A stretch of DNA of 64,000 nucleotides, from contig NZ_QRDV01000001.1 in the NCBI RefSeq assembly GCF_003386165.1, positions 800,085-864,084 on the forward strand. The letters run 5' to 3'. This DNA comes from Winogradskyella eximia. GTDB lineage: Bacteria; Bacteroidota; Bacteroidia; Flavobacteriales; Flavobacteriaceae. The notes below the pieces were generated by a model. That model searched no databases. It was given only the letters and a program-made list of their open reading frames with translations, and was not told where the DNA came from. Shown here in pieces: positions 36,344 through 45,792 of this stretch; the first letter of the stretch is position 1, and each line of letters opens with the position of its first letter. Made by a program: the position numbers and the translations under genes.

Positions 36344-38917
36344 ATGAAAAACACTACATTGCTTTTTTTGTTCAGCTTACTTTTATTTCCAAGAGTATAT
36401 GGTCAAGTTATAGACAAGCCTAATATTGTTATTTTTTACGTAGATGATTTAGGTTGGCAAGATACTAACCTTAATAACCTAGGTGACCCTGTTCCTTGGG
36501 AAACTCCTAAGATGGAAGCTTTAGCTGCTGCTGGAGCTAAGTTTTCGCAAGCCTATTCTCCTGCACCTACTTGTGCTCCATCTAGAGCAGCAATGTTAAG
36601 TGGCAGGCACCCTATTAAAACTAAAGTAACTCAAGTATCTGGTGGAGGCTTACCTATATTAAGGAATTCACAAGCTGATCGTAAAATGATAGGTCCTTAT
36701 TTTCCAAAAAGATTAGATGTTAATGAGTATACTATAGCAGAAGCTTTAAGTGCAAATGGATATCATACAGGCCATGTTGGTAAATGGCATGTAGATGGAG
36801 CCAATGGTTTTCCTGTAGCTGTAGACCAAGGTTTTAACACTGAATTTACTAGTAGAGGTGTGCACCAAAATATGGGTGATAGATATGATATTTCAAATTT
36901 TGGTGGGAATGATCCAAATTACCCTTTAGATGCTGATGGAATACCATATGATTCTGTTACAGATGAAGCTGTAGCGTATATGGAGAATAGAGTAGCTGCT
37001 AATGGTGGATCTGGTGAACCATTTTTCTTATATATGGCTACATGGTTGGTGCATACTCCTATTCAAACTAGAGATCTACCAATGTTACAGGCTATAACAC
37101 AAACATTAGTTAATTCTGGTCAAATAGATCCAGCTGATGTGGGTCCAAATGGTATACCAACTGAAACGACACCTTTAACTGCGGATGGAGAATATAATCC
37201 ATTTTATGGAGCTATGGTTCAAACAGTAGATTGGAGTTTAGGTAAGCTAGTAGATTATTTACAAGCAACTAACGATCCTAGACATCCAGGTAAAACGTTA
37301 TTCGAAACAACATATATTATATTTTCTTCAGATAATGGAGCTTCAGAACAAAATAATGCGGCTAATGGTTTTGAAGTTGTAGCAGATAATTTCCCTTTAG
37401 ATTTAGGGAAAACAAGCTCTAGAGAAGGTGGTATTCGTGTGCCTATGATAGTAACTGGGCCAGAGATTCCAGTAGCTGAATATAGCAATGTTGTTAATGG
37501 TTTAGATTTTTTTCCAACCATTTTATCTTTAACAGGAACAACTATAGCTAGCAATCTTTCTGACGATTTTGATGGTGCAGATTTAAGTGATTTACTAAAA
37601 GGAAATAGTACTATAGTAGAACATACAATAAATGGTGTAACAACAGAAAGAACAGATCTTTTTTGGCACTATCCAAATGCTTCTGATGAGAGGTCTAAAT
37701 CATCTATTAGGAGAGGTAATTACAAAATATATAAAAGGTATGTTGACAATACTTACGAAGCCTATCAATTGTATAATGGAGGAGATAATCTTGTAGATGT
37801 AGAGGAAACTATAAATGTTATAACTACGATGGATCAGACATTAAAACAAGATATGATCAATACACTGGAAGCCTATTTAGTAGATAATGATGCAAGATTT
37901 CCAGCATGGAACCCTGATTATTCAGAACCTGATGCACCTTTACCTAATCAACTTCTAGTACCTGCAATTAATGCAGTAACTTATGATGAAAATTCAGGTG
38001 TAGCAACTGCAATCATAGCCAATAGTTCAGGTGAAGCAGCAATTAGTTATGGTCATTTATTGTATAGAAAAAACGAACCAAATGAAGAATGGTTTGAAGC
38101 TGAAGCTGTCGCTATAAACGATAATATAATAACAGCAAACGTGCCTGATGATGCTTCTGGAATTGTGTTTAATTTAAGAGATGAAAATAATTTCTTAGTA
38201 TTATCTGAAGAACTTGCTATAACTTCTGTAAATCGTATTACGCTTAATGATACAGACCTTGTACAGGCTTTTAATCCGGCTTCAGAGTTTTCTGAACTTA
38301 TCGGTGGAACAACAATAAACGGTAATGGTAGCTATCTTCAAATGCGAACAGAAGGCGGAGGAGATGGTGCTAAATATATGGTAAGATCTACAACTGGCAC
38401 ATCTGTGGTGTGTAGTAGTATTACATTTGGAATAAGATCACAAGAAAATGATGTTGTTAGTTTTGATGTTACCATTGGTGGTGATACTCAAAGTTTTAAT
38501 TATACTAGTGCATCAACTACAGCTGATATAGAATTTGACTTTAATACTCCAATAACATTTACAAATGTGAGTCAAGAAATGGAAATTATAACCACAGCAC
38601 TTACTAATTCTGATGGATCAACACCAAGATTTAGGCTTTATGATCTTACCTTCCATATTGACGAATTCTTAGGAGTTGATGAGGTGGATCTAAACGTTCA
38701 AAAACTTTTGTTATATCCTAATCCTGTAAAAGGCACATTTAGTCTTTCAAAGGAAGTAGAATCGGGTGTGTTGTATAACTTACAAGGAGCAAAAACATTC
38801 GAATTTAAGAATCAGTATCAAGATATAGATATATCAAGTCTCAAAACAGGCTTATACTTTTTGCAAGTGATTAATACCGATGGTAGTAAAACAACTTTAA
38901 AATTAGTTAAGGAATAA
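36344..38917 (+). CDS. T9SS-secreted S1 sulfatase with accessory beta domain and C-terminal binding-like domain
   Basis: The 857-residue protein has a signal peptide (1-21), a sulfatase core with YVDDLGWQDT (32-41), C77 in PTCAPSRAAM, GKWHVDG and FSSDNGASE, and the accessory beta domain (about 520-630, VFNLRDENNFLVLSEE). A further beta-sandwich domain (about 640-775) and a T9SS sorting domain (about 788-857, LLYPNPVKGTFSLSKEV...GLYFLQVINTDG) follow. It is the only one of the ten sulfatases with a T9SS tail, so it should act outside the cell, probably surface-attached, removing sulfates before or during backbone cutting, while the others work after import. This split fits its own operator. The binding role of the added domain is inferred. 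Confidence 0.9.
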   Translation: MKNTTLLFLFSLLLFPRVYGQVIDKPNIVIFYVDDLGWQDTNLNNLGDPVPWETPKMEALAAAGAKFSQAYSPAPTCAPSRAAMLSGRHPIKTKVTQVSGGGLPILRNSQADRKMIGPYFPKRLDVNEYTIAEALSANGYHTGHVGKWHVDGANGFPVAVDQGFNTEFTSRGVHQNMGDRYDISNFGGNDPNYPLDADGIPYDSVTDEAVAYMENRVAANGGSGEPFFLYMATWLVHTPIQTRDLPMLQAITQTLVNSGQIDPADVGPNGIPTETTPLTADGEYNPFYGAMVQTVDWSLGKLVDYLQATNDPRHPGKTLFETTYIIFSSDNGASEQNNAANGFEVVADNFPLDLGKTSSREGGIRVPMIVTGPEIPVAEYSNVVNGLDFFPTILSLTGTTIASNLSDDFDGADLSDLLKGNSTIVEHTINGVTTERTDLFWHYPNASDERSKSSIRRGNYKIYKRYVDNTYEAYQLYNGGDNLVDVEETINVITTMDQTLKQDMINTLEAYLVDNDARFPAWNPDYSEPDAPLPNQLLVPAINAVTYDENSGVATAIIANSSGEAAISYGHLLYRKNEPNEEWFEAEAVAINDNIITANVPDDASGIVFNLRDENNFLVLSEELAITSVNRITLNDTDLVQAFNPASEFSELIGGTTINGNGSYLQMRTEGGGDGAKYMVRSTTGTSVVCSSITFGIRSQENDVVSFDVTIGGDTQSFNYTSASTTADIEFDFNTPITFTNVSQEMEIITTALTNSDGSTPRFRLYDLTFHIDEFLGVDEVDLNVQKLLLYPNPVKGTFSLSKEVESGVLYNLQGAKTFEFKNQYQDIDISSLKTGLYFLQVINTDGSKTTLKLVKE

Positions 38918-38945
38918 GTAACACGTACTACAACTTTTTAGAGCT

Positions 38946-41660
38946 CTAACTTTTCTGTTTATTTCGGCTACCTAATCGGTATGTATAACTCAAAATGATA
39001 TAGCGTCCTAAACTTTCTGAAGTGGTCTCTTCAAAATAGTTGGTAGTACTTCGTCTTTCAAAATCTACATTTTTATCCAAAAGGTCTATTAAAACGAGTT
39101 TAAGAATATTATTGTTATTGGCAATATTGTATGAAATAGCCATATTCCATATAGGAAGTTTAAGATTAGTGGCAAATTGATTATCTGAAAAAACGAAATA
39201 ATCAAATTGTGTATTAAAATTCAGTTTTTCTGTAAAATCGTAATCTATAGCCGAATAGTAGTGTTGCTTTTTGTAAATTCGATTAAGATCTTGTTCTATG
39301 GAAAATGACGTGTTATTAACGCTGTAATTAGTACCTAGCTTTAAGTCTATAACATTCTTGTTAGCGTTCTCTAATGACAAACCAAATAAGATATCTTTTG
39401 AAACCACATCGTTAAGTTGAAGATTAATCAATGAGGTAGAGGAATTGTAGAAATTACTGTTTTTTAAGGCATAGCGTATTCCTATCCCTTTTATTTTTTT
39501 ACTGAAATTAAAAGAAGCGGTGAGTCGTTGTCGCTCTCCACTATTAATATAACTTCTTGTTCTAACAAATTCATCGTCAATATCAATATTTGGAATGATG
39601 GCATCTTTAGAAAACTGATATTTAATTCTGCTCGTAAAGCTTAGTGAAGATTTGTAGTTGTAGATGTTAGCGATTAAAGAAAAATCGTCTATCTTTTCTG
39701 TTTTCAGATAGGGATTTCCTTTTCTTATAAAAAATGGATTTAGGTCATTGATAACCGTAGAGCTTTCCGAAGTACGAGGGCTGCGTATTTTTCTGTTATA
39801 GACCAATCGGTATTTTACACCATTTTTAGGTTTGTATTGCAACGTAGAAAATGGATTTAAGTAAAACTGATTGCTATTAAAAGGATCTTCAGTAATGACT
39901 CCAAAAGACCTATCGAGTTCTTGTAGTTCAATACCAGCATAAATATTCAGTTTTTTAGTACTGTAATTATACGCCAATCGGTTTTGGTAACTGCCCTCTC
40001 TGTTATTGTATTTAAATGTTAGGAGTTCTTCGGCATTATCATTAGTTAATGTCGTTTTAAGCTGGTAGATGTCTTCATTTTGATTTAAAACCTTTAAAGA
40101 CGATTCAAGTTTAAAATAATGATTATGACCTAAAGGTTCTGTGTATTTAAAATTGAAATTGTACAAACCGTTATTAAACGTTTCATCTCTTAGAGCAAAA
40201 ATCTCTGTATCCGTTGGATTATCACTATCTATATTTCTAGTAATTAAGGTTGTTTGTTCATTATCCTTGGCTTGTTCGCTTATATTGGTTTTAAATCCAA
40301 CACTAAAACTACGACCTGTTTTAGCTAATTTTTGATAGAAATTAATGTTTAAATTCAATGATTTTTTGGTGTTTTTATTACTGTAATCTTGACTATTAGA
40401 AGTTTCTAAATCACCTTCTTCCGTATAATAAAACCCATCTCTCGTTGAGTTTTGCATAATTTCATCTGAATTTAGTCGTCCTTTAATAGTGAGGCTATTA
40501 GTGCTATTCGATTTGTTTTTATAGTTAAAATTGAAATTATGATTATTAGACACCTTGTTAAAACGATTATCAGCTTCGTAATCAAAGTTATTAGAATTTG
40601 AAAATGAAATTCTTTTAGAAAATGACGTTCCTCGATTATCTGAAAGGTTGTAGAAATAGTCTGCATTAAAAGCTTCTTTCTCTTTAAACTCGTGACTAAT
40701 ATTTATGCCACTGACTCCAGTTTTTAAATAACCACTCAGGCTTTTTGTTTTAGAAGCATTAGTGTTATCATCATCAGACTCGTCTGCAATGCCATTAGCA
40801 TTTTCTAGAAAGCCTTGTATATTAGATCCTGTGATATTGATATTGTTGTATTTGCCAATAACAGCCAATTGCGTTTTGGGCGAAAATTTGTTGTAGTTGA
40901 GGTTACCAAAGTACCGACTGTCTAATCCTATGCCAGCGGACGCTTTTCCGAAACCTTGATTTTTTTTAGACTTTTTCAAAGTGAAATTAATCACAATCTG
41001 TTTATTGCCATCATCTACTCCTGTCAATTCTGCTTCATCACTTTTTTTATCTATGATTTCAACTTTTGAAATGGCATCTGCAGATAAATTTTTTAATACA
41101 ATCGCTGGGTCGCCACCAAAAAACTCTTTCCCATCGACATATATTTTTGTGACTTGGTTACCTTGGGCTATTACTTTTCCATTAGATTCTATCTCTAAAC
41201 CAGGCAACTTTTTTAAAAGTGTTTCTAGATTATCACTTGAGTTTACTTTAAAAGAATTAGCATTAAAAGCAATCGTATCTTCTTTTATTTGAATAGGTAT
41301 TACTGCAGATAATGTCACTGCATCTAATTCATAAGCCTCTTCTTTAAGAATAACCTCACCAATATCAATGGGTTTATTAAGGTAGTTGATGCTTTCAAAA
41401 TGCGTGACATAGCCTAAGTAAGAAAACTGTAATAAAAGAGAGTCCTTAGGCGCGTTAAGAATTACAAATTCACCTTTGGCATCCGTAATGGTGTAGTTAA
41501 TAAATGTGGAATCCTTTTGTTTTAAAAGTGCTACGGAAACGTATTCAATTGGAGTTTTATTTTCGCTTACAACAATACCTTTAATTGGTGGTGCAGATTG
41601 ACCAAATAGAATATTAGATAGGAAAAGAAGGACTAATACTAAAATTTTTGATAGATCCAT
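38946..41660 (-). CDS. Outer-membrane beta-barrel protein with carboxypeptidase-like and plug domains
   Basis: The 904-residue protein has a signal peptide (1-20), a carboxypeptidase-regulatory-like domain (about 24-110, IKGIVVSENKTPIEYVSVALL), a plug-like region (about 120-235, LETLLKKLPGLEI, VTKIYVDGKEFFGGDP, VEIIDKKSDEAE) and a long barrel ending SYTYRLGSR. This is the OMP_b-brl_3 type of TonB-receptor-like protein, which often transports unknown ligands and is not typical of glycan SusC proteins. It lies tail to tail with the T9SS sulfatase (28 bp) and has no shared operator upstream. Its role in the locus is uncertain; metal, peptide or glycan transport are all possible. Confidence 0.85.
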   Translation of the reverse strand: MDLSKILVLVLLFLSNILFGQSAPPIKGIVVSENKTPIEYVSVALLKQKDSTFINYTITDAKGEFVILNAPKDSLLLQFSYLGYVTHFESINYLNKPIDIGEVILKEEAYELDAVTLSAVIPIQIKEDTIAFNANSFKVNSSDNLETLLKKLPGLEIESNGKVIAQGNQVTKIYVDGKEFFGGDPAIVLKNLSADAISKVEIIDKKSDEAELTGVDDGNKQIVINFTLKKSKKNQGFGKASAGIGLDSRYFGNLNYNKFSPKTQLAVIGKYNNINITGSNIQGFLENANGIADESDDDNTNASKTKSLSGYLKTGVSGINISHEFKEKEAFNADYFYNLSDNRGTSFSKRISFSNSNNFDYEADNRFNKVSNNHNFNFNYKNKSNSTNSLTIKGRLNSDEIMQNSTRDGFYYTEEGDLETSNSQDYSNKNTKKSLNLNINFYQKLAKTGRSFSVGFKTNISEQAKDNEQTTLITRNIDSDNPTDTEIFALRDETFNNGLYNFNFKYTEPLGHNHYFKLESSLKVLNQNEDIYQLKTTLTNDNAEELLTFKYNNREGSYQNRLAYNYSTKKLNIYAGIELQELDRSFGVITEDPFNSNQFYLNPFSTLQYKPKNGVKYRLVYNRKIRSPRTSESSTVINDLNPFFIRKGNPYLKTEKIDDFSLIANIYNYKSSLSFTSRIKYQFSKDAIIPNIDIDDEFVRTRSYINSGERQRLTASFNFSKKIKGIGIRYALKNSNFYNSSTSLINLQLNDVVSKDILFGLSLENANKNVIDLKLGTNYSVNNTSFSIEQDLNRIYKKQHYYSAIDYDFTEKLNFNTQFDYFVFSDNQFATNLKLPIWNMAISYNIANNNNILKLVLIDLLDKNVDFERRSTTNYFEETTSESLGRYIILSYTYRLGSRNKQKS

Positions 41661-41704
41661 GTACGAGTAAAATAACTTATTTTTTTCATTTATATAAATG
41701 AAGA

Positions 41705-41741
41705 AAAGGTAGCAATTTAAGTTGCTACCTTTCTTTTTTTT
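41705..41741 (-). terminator. Terminator below the small T9SS protein at 41801
   Basis: AAAGGTAGCAA (41705-41715) and TTGCTACCTTT (41722-41732) form a perfect stem with a 6-base loop. A-rich sequence before and TTCTTC after, on the minus strand, fit a terminator for the gene ending at 41801; an 8-T run on the plus side would make it bidirectional. Confidence 0.75.
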
Positions 41742-41800
41742 ACATGATAATGTAAGCGATGATTAAGATTGCGTTACAAAAAAAATGAGGATATAAATCT

Positions 41801-42571
41801 TTATTCTTTTACAATTCTTAATGTTTTAGAACCTAATTGTGTCTTAATATTTGCAATATAAATACCTGTTGCTAAATCACTAATATCATAATTAGCTTCT
41901 TCGCTAAATGTTTTTAATAGTTGACCGGTAATATTATACAACTCTACACTCTCAATAGTTTTATTAGAATCTATTCGAAAACTGTTTTTCGTAGGGTTAG
42001 GATAAACTTTAACACTTGTATCTTGTGTTTCAAAATCATCTACACTTAAAGCTACATTTGTAAAGGTAACATTATAGTACCTAAAACTAACGTCACTAGC
42101 AAGATCTGTTATAACATTATTAACATCCAATGTTATCGTTGTAGGAACCGATGAAATAGTTACATTTTGAGAAAATGTTAAAGGATTAAATATCTCATAA
42201 GCATCAAGATTGGTTGCAGTAGCATCACTAGCTAAAGGAAACGTTTCAGTTGTGCCATCTACAGTAAAATCTACACTACCAGAATTACCAAATCTTTTTC
42301 TTACGTGTAATGCAATTGACGCGTTGAAATCTGCTCCAGAGGAAACTACATCAAAACTAATAGTTCCATTAACAACTGTTGCATCACTCCAATTAACATG
42401 AGCTCCAGATCCAGCCGTTCCAATAGTTCCACTTGTAAAGCTTTCAGTAAAATTTGTATCTGCTACTCTTGCTCTTGGAGCGGCAGTAGTTGCATCAAGT
42501 ACATATGCTTGCCCAAATGTTAGAAGTGAAGCAAAAAGTAATACTGCTGTAAAAAGTAATTGTTTTTTCAT
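41801..42571 (-). CDS. Small T9SS-secreted beta-sandwich protein (possible stand-alone binding module)
   Basis: Signal peptide 1-20, a beta-sandwich body (about 25-175) with no visible catalytic signature, then a T9SS sorting domain (about 185-256, VKVYPNPTKNSFRI...LATGIYIANIKTQLGS). The sorting domain, signal peptide and promoter are near copies of those of the gene at 42890, while the bodies differ. The body shares ASIALHVRKRF-like and VTFTNVALSVDDF elements with the domain before the sorting tail of the T9SS sulfatase at 36344. I infer an exported glycan-binding protein attached to the surface or released. It is monocistronic, with its own operator upstream and terminator downstream. Confidence 0.65.
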   Translation of the reverse strand: MKKQLLFTAVLLFASLLTFGQAYVLDATTAAPRARVADTNFTESFTSGTIGTAGSGAHVNWSDATVVNGTISFDVVSSGADFNASIALHVRKRFGNSGSVDFTVDGTTETFPLASDATATNLDAYEIFNPLTFSQNVTISSVPTTITLDVNNVITDLASDVSFRYYNVTFTNVALSVDDFETQDTSVKVYPNPTKNSFRIDSNKTIESVELYNITGQLLKTFSEEANYDISDLATGIYIANIKTQLGSKTLRIVKE

Positions 42572-42596
42572 AATATGTGGTTTAAAATTAGTTAAT

Positions 42597-42654
42597 CAAA
42601 TTTAGTTATACCAGGAGAATCCACTTTGCTGAGTTCACCCAAAAGCATACTCAT
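42597..42654 (-). promoter_or_regulatory. Shared operator plus -7 box for the T9SS protein at 41801
   Basis: On the minus strand the block (42654 to 42624) starts ATGAGTATG, has TTTTGGGTGAA at 11-21 and AGCAAAG at 25-31. TAAATTTG (42604-42597), a perfect -7 match, follows after 19 bp; the ATG is 25 bp beyond. The block matches that at 43753 at 28 of 31 positions, while the 19-bp spacer is unrelated, so the block is specifically conserved. Confidence 0.72.
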
Positions 42655-42823
42655 ATCTTGTAATAGCATTTAGATGTATTTGGAAAACAGTTGTTTGTGG
42701 TTTGTTTTGTGGTTGTTCAATGATTTTGAACTTTACAAAAGGAATAGTTAGGTGATACTTAAACCTAGTAATTAAGAGCTTAATAATGGTTAAATAATTA
42801 TTGATTGGTATGGTGAAAAAGCA

Positions 42824-42859
42824 AAAAAGTTCCTTAGTAAATTTACTAAGGAACTTTTT
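42824..42859 (-). terminator. Terminator below the small T9SS protein at 42890
   Basis: A perfect 36-bp palindrome with 18-base arms, AAAAAGTTCCTTAGTAAA and its complement, with T-rich ends on both strands. It would stop transcription of the minus-strand gene at 42890 and probably works in both directions. The rest of 42655-42889 shows nothing else. Confidence 0.85.
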
Positions 42860-42889
42860 ATTATCTATTTGCTTTAAAGCAAATTTAAA

Positions 42890-43699
42890 TTAGTCTTTTA
42901 CAATTTTTATGGTTTGAGAACCTAATTGTGTTTTGATATTTGCAATGTAAATTCCTGCAGATAAATCGCTAATATTATAATTAGCTTCTTCGTTAAATGT
43001 TTTTATCAAACGACCAGTAATATTATATAATTCTACACGCTCAATACGCTTATTAGAATGTATTTGAAAACTGTTTGTTACAGGGTTTGGAGAAATGTTA
43101 GCTACAGTGTTGTTAGTTGAAACTTCTTCAACACTTAAAGAGCCATTTCTTTCAAGTGTAACATTTTCTAATCTAAAAATTGAAGTAGCCGTATTATCTA
43201 TATTTAGCATTTCGTTAAGTGTAATAGTAACTGTTAAAGGCGAACCATTTACAAGTGATATAATTGATCCAAATTGAATAGGAGTATCCATTACTGCAGA
43301 AACATCAGTTCCGTCAGAACTAAAAGAAAATGGAGTAGCTGTGTATCCAGATACAGAAACAGTTCCACTTACACTACATCCTGGTCTTTTTGCCATATCT
43401 AAATCAAGTGTTGCATTTATTGCAGTAGTTGAAGTTGTGCTAATAGTGAAAATCCATGTACCAGTAGCTCCATCGTCAGTAGGAGTATCAGATCTAATAC
43501 CCATAAAACTATTATTAGATACAGCTACACCTGTACCTCCTGCAGTAAGAATGCCCTCGTCAAGGTCATCTGAACTTTGTTGTCCAACAGTAAAAGATTG
43601 AATATCCGTTCCTGTTTCATCAAATGAAATTTCTGTTTGTGCTGAAGCAAACGTTATAGCTCCTAAAAAAGCTAAAGTAAAGAGTAATTGTTTTTTCAT
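42890..43699 (-). CDS. Small T9SS-secreted beta-sandwich protein homologous to part of the surface lipoprotein
   Basis: Signal peptide 1-20, a single beta-sandwich domain (about 22-190) and a T9SS sorting domain (about 198-269, ISPNPVTNSFQI...SAGIYIANIKTQLGS). The domain is homologous to residues about 212-385 of the lipoprotein at 28552, so the same module is displayed in two ways: lipid-anchored and T9SS-secreted. No catalytic residues stand out. A carbohydrate-binding role is inferred from the module being shared with a probable surface binding protein and from the operator. It neighbours its sister at 41801 but is separated by a strong terminator, so each is transcribed alone. Confidence 0.68.
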   Translation of the reverse strand: MKKQLLFTLAFLGAITFASAQTEISFDETGTDIQSFTVGQQSSDDLDEGILTAGGTGVAVSNNSFMGIRSDTPTDDGATGTWIFTISTTSTTAINATLDLDMAKRPGCSVSGTVSVSGYTATPFSFSSDGTDVSAVMDTPIQFGSIISLVNGSPLTVTITLNEMLNIDNTATSIFRLENVTLERNGSLSVEEVSTNNTVANISPNPVTNSFQIHSNKRIERVELYNITGRLIKTFNEEANYNISDLSAGIYIANIKTQLGSQTIKIVKD

Positions 43700-43725
43700 A
43701 ATATGTGGTTTTAAAATTAGTTACT

Positions 43726-43783
43726 CAAATTTATTCATATAAAATGATTTTGCTTTGCTGATTTCGCCCAAAAACATACTCAT
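43726..43783 (-). promoter_or_regulatory. Shared operator plus -7 box for the T9SS protein at 42890
   Basis: On the minus strand the block (43783 to 43753) starts ATGAGTATG, has TTTTTGGGCGAAAT at 10-23 and AGCAAAG at 25-31. TAAATTTG (43733-43726) follows after 19 bp; the ATG is 26 bp beyond. Confidence 0.72.
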
Positions 43784-43878
43784 TTCTGATATAATTGGTC
43801 AGAGACACTATGAAATAGTGGGTTTTATGTATTATTTCGAATATTTACATAACTTTTTTGGATTCTTTATTAAACTAA

Positions 43879-45792
43879 TTATTTGTTCCTTAAAGCATAG
43901 TCAGAATATTTCTTTTTCTCATTTTTAAGCGTTTTATTAGAAGGCATTTCTGGGTAACTTACTAAGAACTTATGCGCATCAATTAAGTTAATAATATAAT
44001 GGGTTGTTCCTTTAGGTAAATTAGTTGTTATAGTGCCATCAGCATTTATTTTAGCATCAGTTTTAAACCACTCTTCGTAACGGTGACCACCATTGGTTGT
44101 GTAAATTAAATTAGCTTTAACCACCTTAGCACCATTTTCTTTGTATTTAAAAGTAACTTGGTCATTAGTTATTGATGTAGATAATACAGTAGGAACCGTT
44201 TCTTTATGGTCTAGGTCACTTTTATAATAAGGATTATAAGAAGGATAACTCGCATTCATTTCTGTTAAGATAGCGGTGAGTTGCGAGTTCATTTCCTTTG
44301 TTTTTTCAGGATAAGTGGTTGCTAAATTATTAGCTTCTTCAATATCTACGCGTTCTGCTATGCCATTGCCAGTAGTGTACAATTTGTATAATTCAAACTC
44401 TGGAGTTTTTGGGTTATTCTTAAAATCATAATTTCTAATGAATTTATAATCACCTACACGCAGTGTGCTTTGGAATGAAGAATGGGGAAAGTGCCACATC
44501 ATGGTTGTTCTTTCTTTGCCGTTTTCGGCTAGAACTAATTTAGAATCGGTAGGGTCTTTTAACAACAACGTAGATAAATCTGCACCATCTAAATGTTTAT
44601 CTTTAGGTTTGTCAATACCTAATAAAGACAAAATTGTAGGGTAAAAATCGAGTCCGTTTACTACAACATCAGATTCTATTCCTTTTTTAATGCCAGGCCC
44701 TGAAATTAATAATGGTACCCTTGTTCCTCCTTCTTTTGCATTTATCTTTCCTTTGTCTAATGGATAATTATCTGTTATGACGTCACCATGAGCATTTTCC
44801 ATGCCTCCATTATCTGAAGTAAAAATAATATAGGTGTTTTCACTTAGTTTATGACCTGGCCAACGCGGATCATCTGTGGTTTCTAAATAATCAAAAACTT
44901 GACCTACATAGTAATCTAACATTTCTACCATTGCTGCATAATAAGGATTGTTCTGTCCTTTTACATCCCAATGATTAGGGTCTGTTGGGTAGGGAACACC
45001 TAATTTTTGGCAATATTTTTCTAATAGTGCTTTGCTTCTTGTATGAATAGGCGCATGTACTAGAAATGTTGCATAGTATAAGAAGAACGGATCTTGTTTA
45101 TTTTCTTTTAAGAAATTTAAAGCATCTTGACTATTTTGATGATAAGGAAAGCCGTTTTCGTCTAAACGGTACGGGTCCGAAGCTTTAGTCGTTGCAAAAT
45201 CGGTTAAACGATGTGGTTTTTGAGGACTTGTTGCTCCTCGGTTTGCTGTTGTAACATCAAAACCTTGATCTTCTGGCTGTGGAAAAGCATGATGATTAAT
45301 TGCCATATGCCATTTTCCGGCATGACCTGTAGTATAGCCTTTTTGTTGCAATACTCTTGCTAGAGTCATTTCGTTTTCCGGCATACGACCACTATACCAA
45401 GGATCTAGAATACGTTGTGTATTTTTATTACCATTAACCGTTGGAGGTGCTCCGCCTACAACATGTGTCTTTTGCGCTCTTGCAGGATGGTTTCCACTCA
45501 TAATAGCACATCTACTAGGTGCGCAGGTTGGAGCAGGAGAGTAGGCCTGCCAGAATTGAACTCCTTTTTTCGCCAATGCATCAATGTTTGGAGTTTCGTA
45601 AGGAGAGGGTTCGTCTATATCGTAGACCTTTACATCTTGCCATCCTAAATCGTCGGTAAGTAAAAGCACTACATTAGGTTCTGGTCTATCTGTACTTTGC
45701 GATGTATGGTTGGTTACTTTTGGGTTTTGTGTATTACAACTAAAACATAAAATTAATGCAATAATTCCTGTAATATAATCTCTATACTTCAT
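43879..45792 (-). CDS. S1 sulfatase, lipoprotein, with C-terminal beta domain
   Basis: A lipoprotein signal (lipobox CFSC, C19) is followed by a sulfatase core with LTDDLGWQDV (45-54), C90 in PTCAPSRCAIMSG, GKWHMA and FTSDNGGMENAHGD, then the accessory beta domain (about 525-620) with YKENGAKVVKANLIYTTNGG. It is closest to the plus-strand sulfatase at 34230. Anchoring predicts a periplasm- or surface-facing membrane enzyme. The 637-residue length matches its paralogues. Its promoter lies in the 340-bp gap shared with the divergent T9SS enzyme at 46133; I could not find a good operator copy pointing towards this gene. Confidence 0.92.
   Translation of the reverse strand: MKYRDYITGIIALILCFSCNTQNPKVTNHTSQSTDRPEPNVVLLLTDDLGWQDVKVYDIDEPSPYETPNIDALAKKGVQFWQAYSPAPTCAPSRCAIMSGNHPARAQKTHVVGGAPPTVNGNKNTQRILDPWYSGRMPENEMTLARVLQQKGYTTGHAGKWHMAINHHAFPQPEDQGFDVTTANRGATSPQKPHRLTDFATTKASDPYRLDENGFPYHQNSQDALNFLKENKQDPFFLYYATFLVHAPIHTRSKALLEKYCQKLGVPYPTDPNHWDVKGQNNPYYAAMVEMLDYYVGQVFDYLETTDDPRWPGHKLSENTYIIFTSDNGGMENAHGDVITDNYPLDKGKINAKEGGTRVPLLISGPGIKKGIESDVVVNGLDFYPTILSLLGIDKPKDKHLDGADLSTLLLKDPTDSKLVLAENGKERTTMMWHFPHSSFQSTLRVGDYKFIRNYDFKNNPKTPEFELYKLYTTGNGIAERVDIEEANNLATTYPEKTKEMNSQLTAILTEMNASYPSYNPYYKSDLDHKETVPTVLSTSITNDQVTFKYKENGAKVVKANLIYTTNGGHRYEEWFKTDAKINADGTITTNLPKGTTHYIINLIDAHKFLVSYPEMPSNKTLKNEKKKYSDYALRNK

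Noticed and set aside
38938..38949. Palindrome TTAGAGCTCTAA between convergent genes as a terminator
   Set aside because: A perfect 12-bp palindrome has no loop and no U-tract; not a credible terminator.
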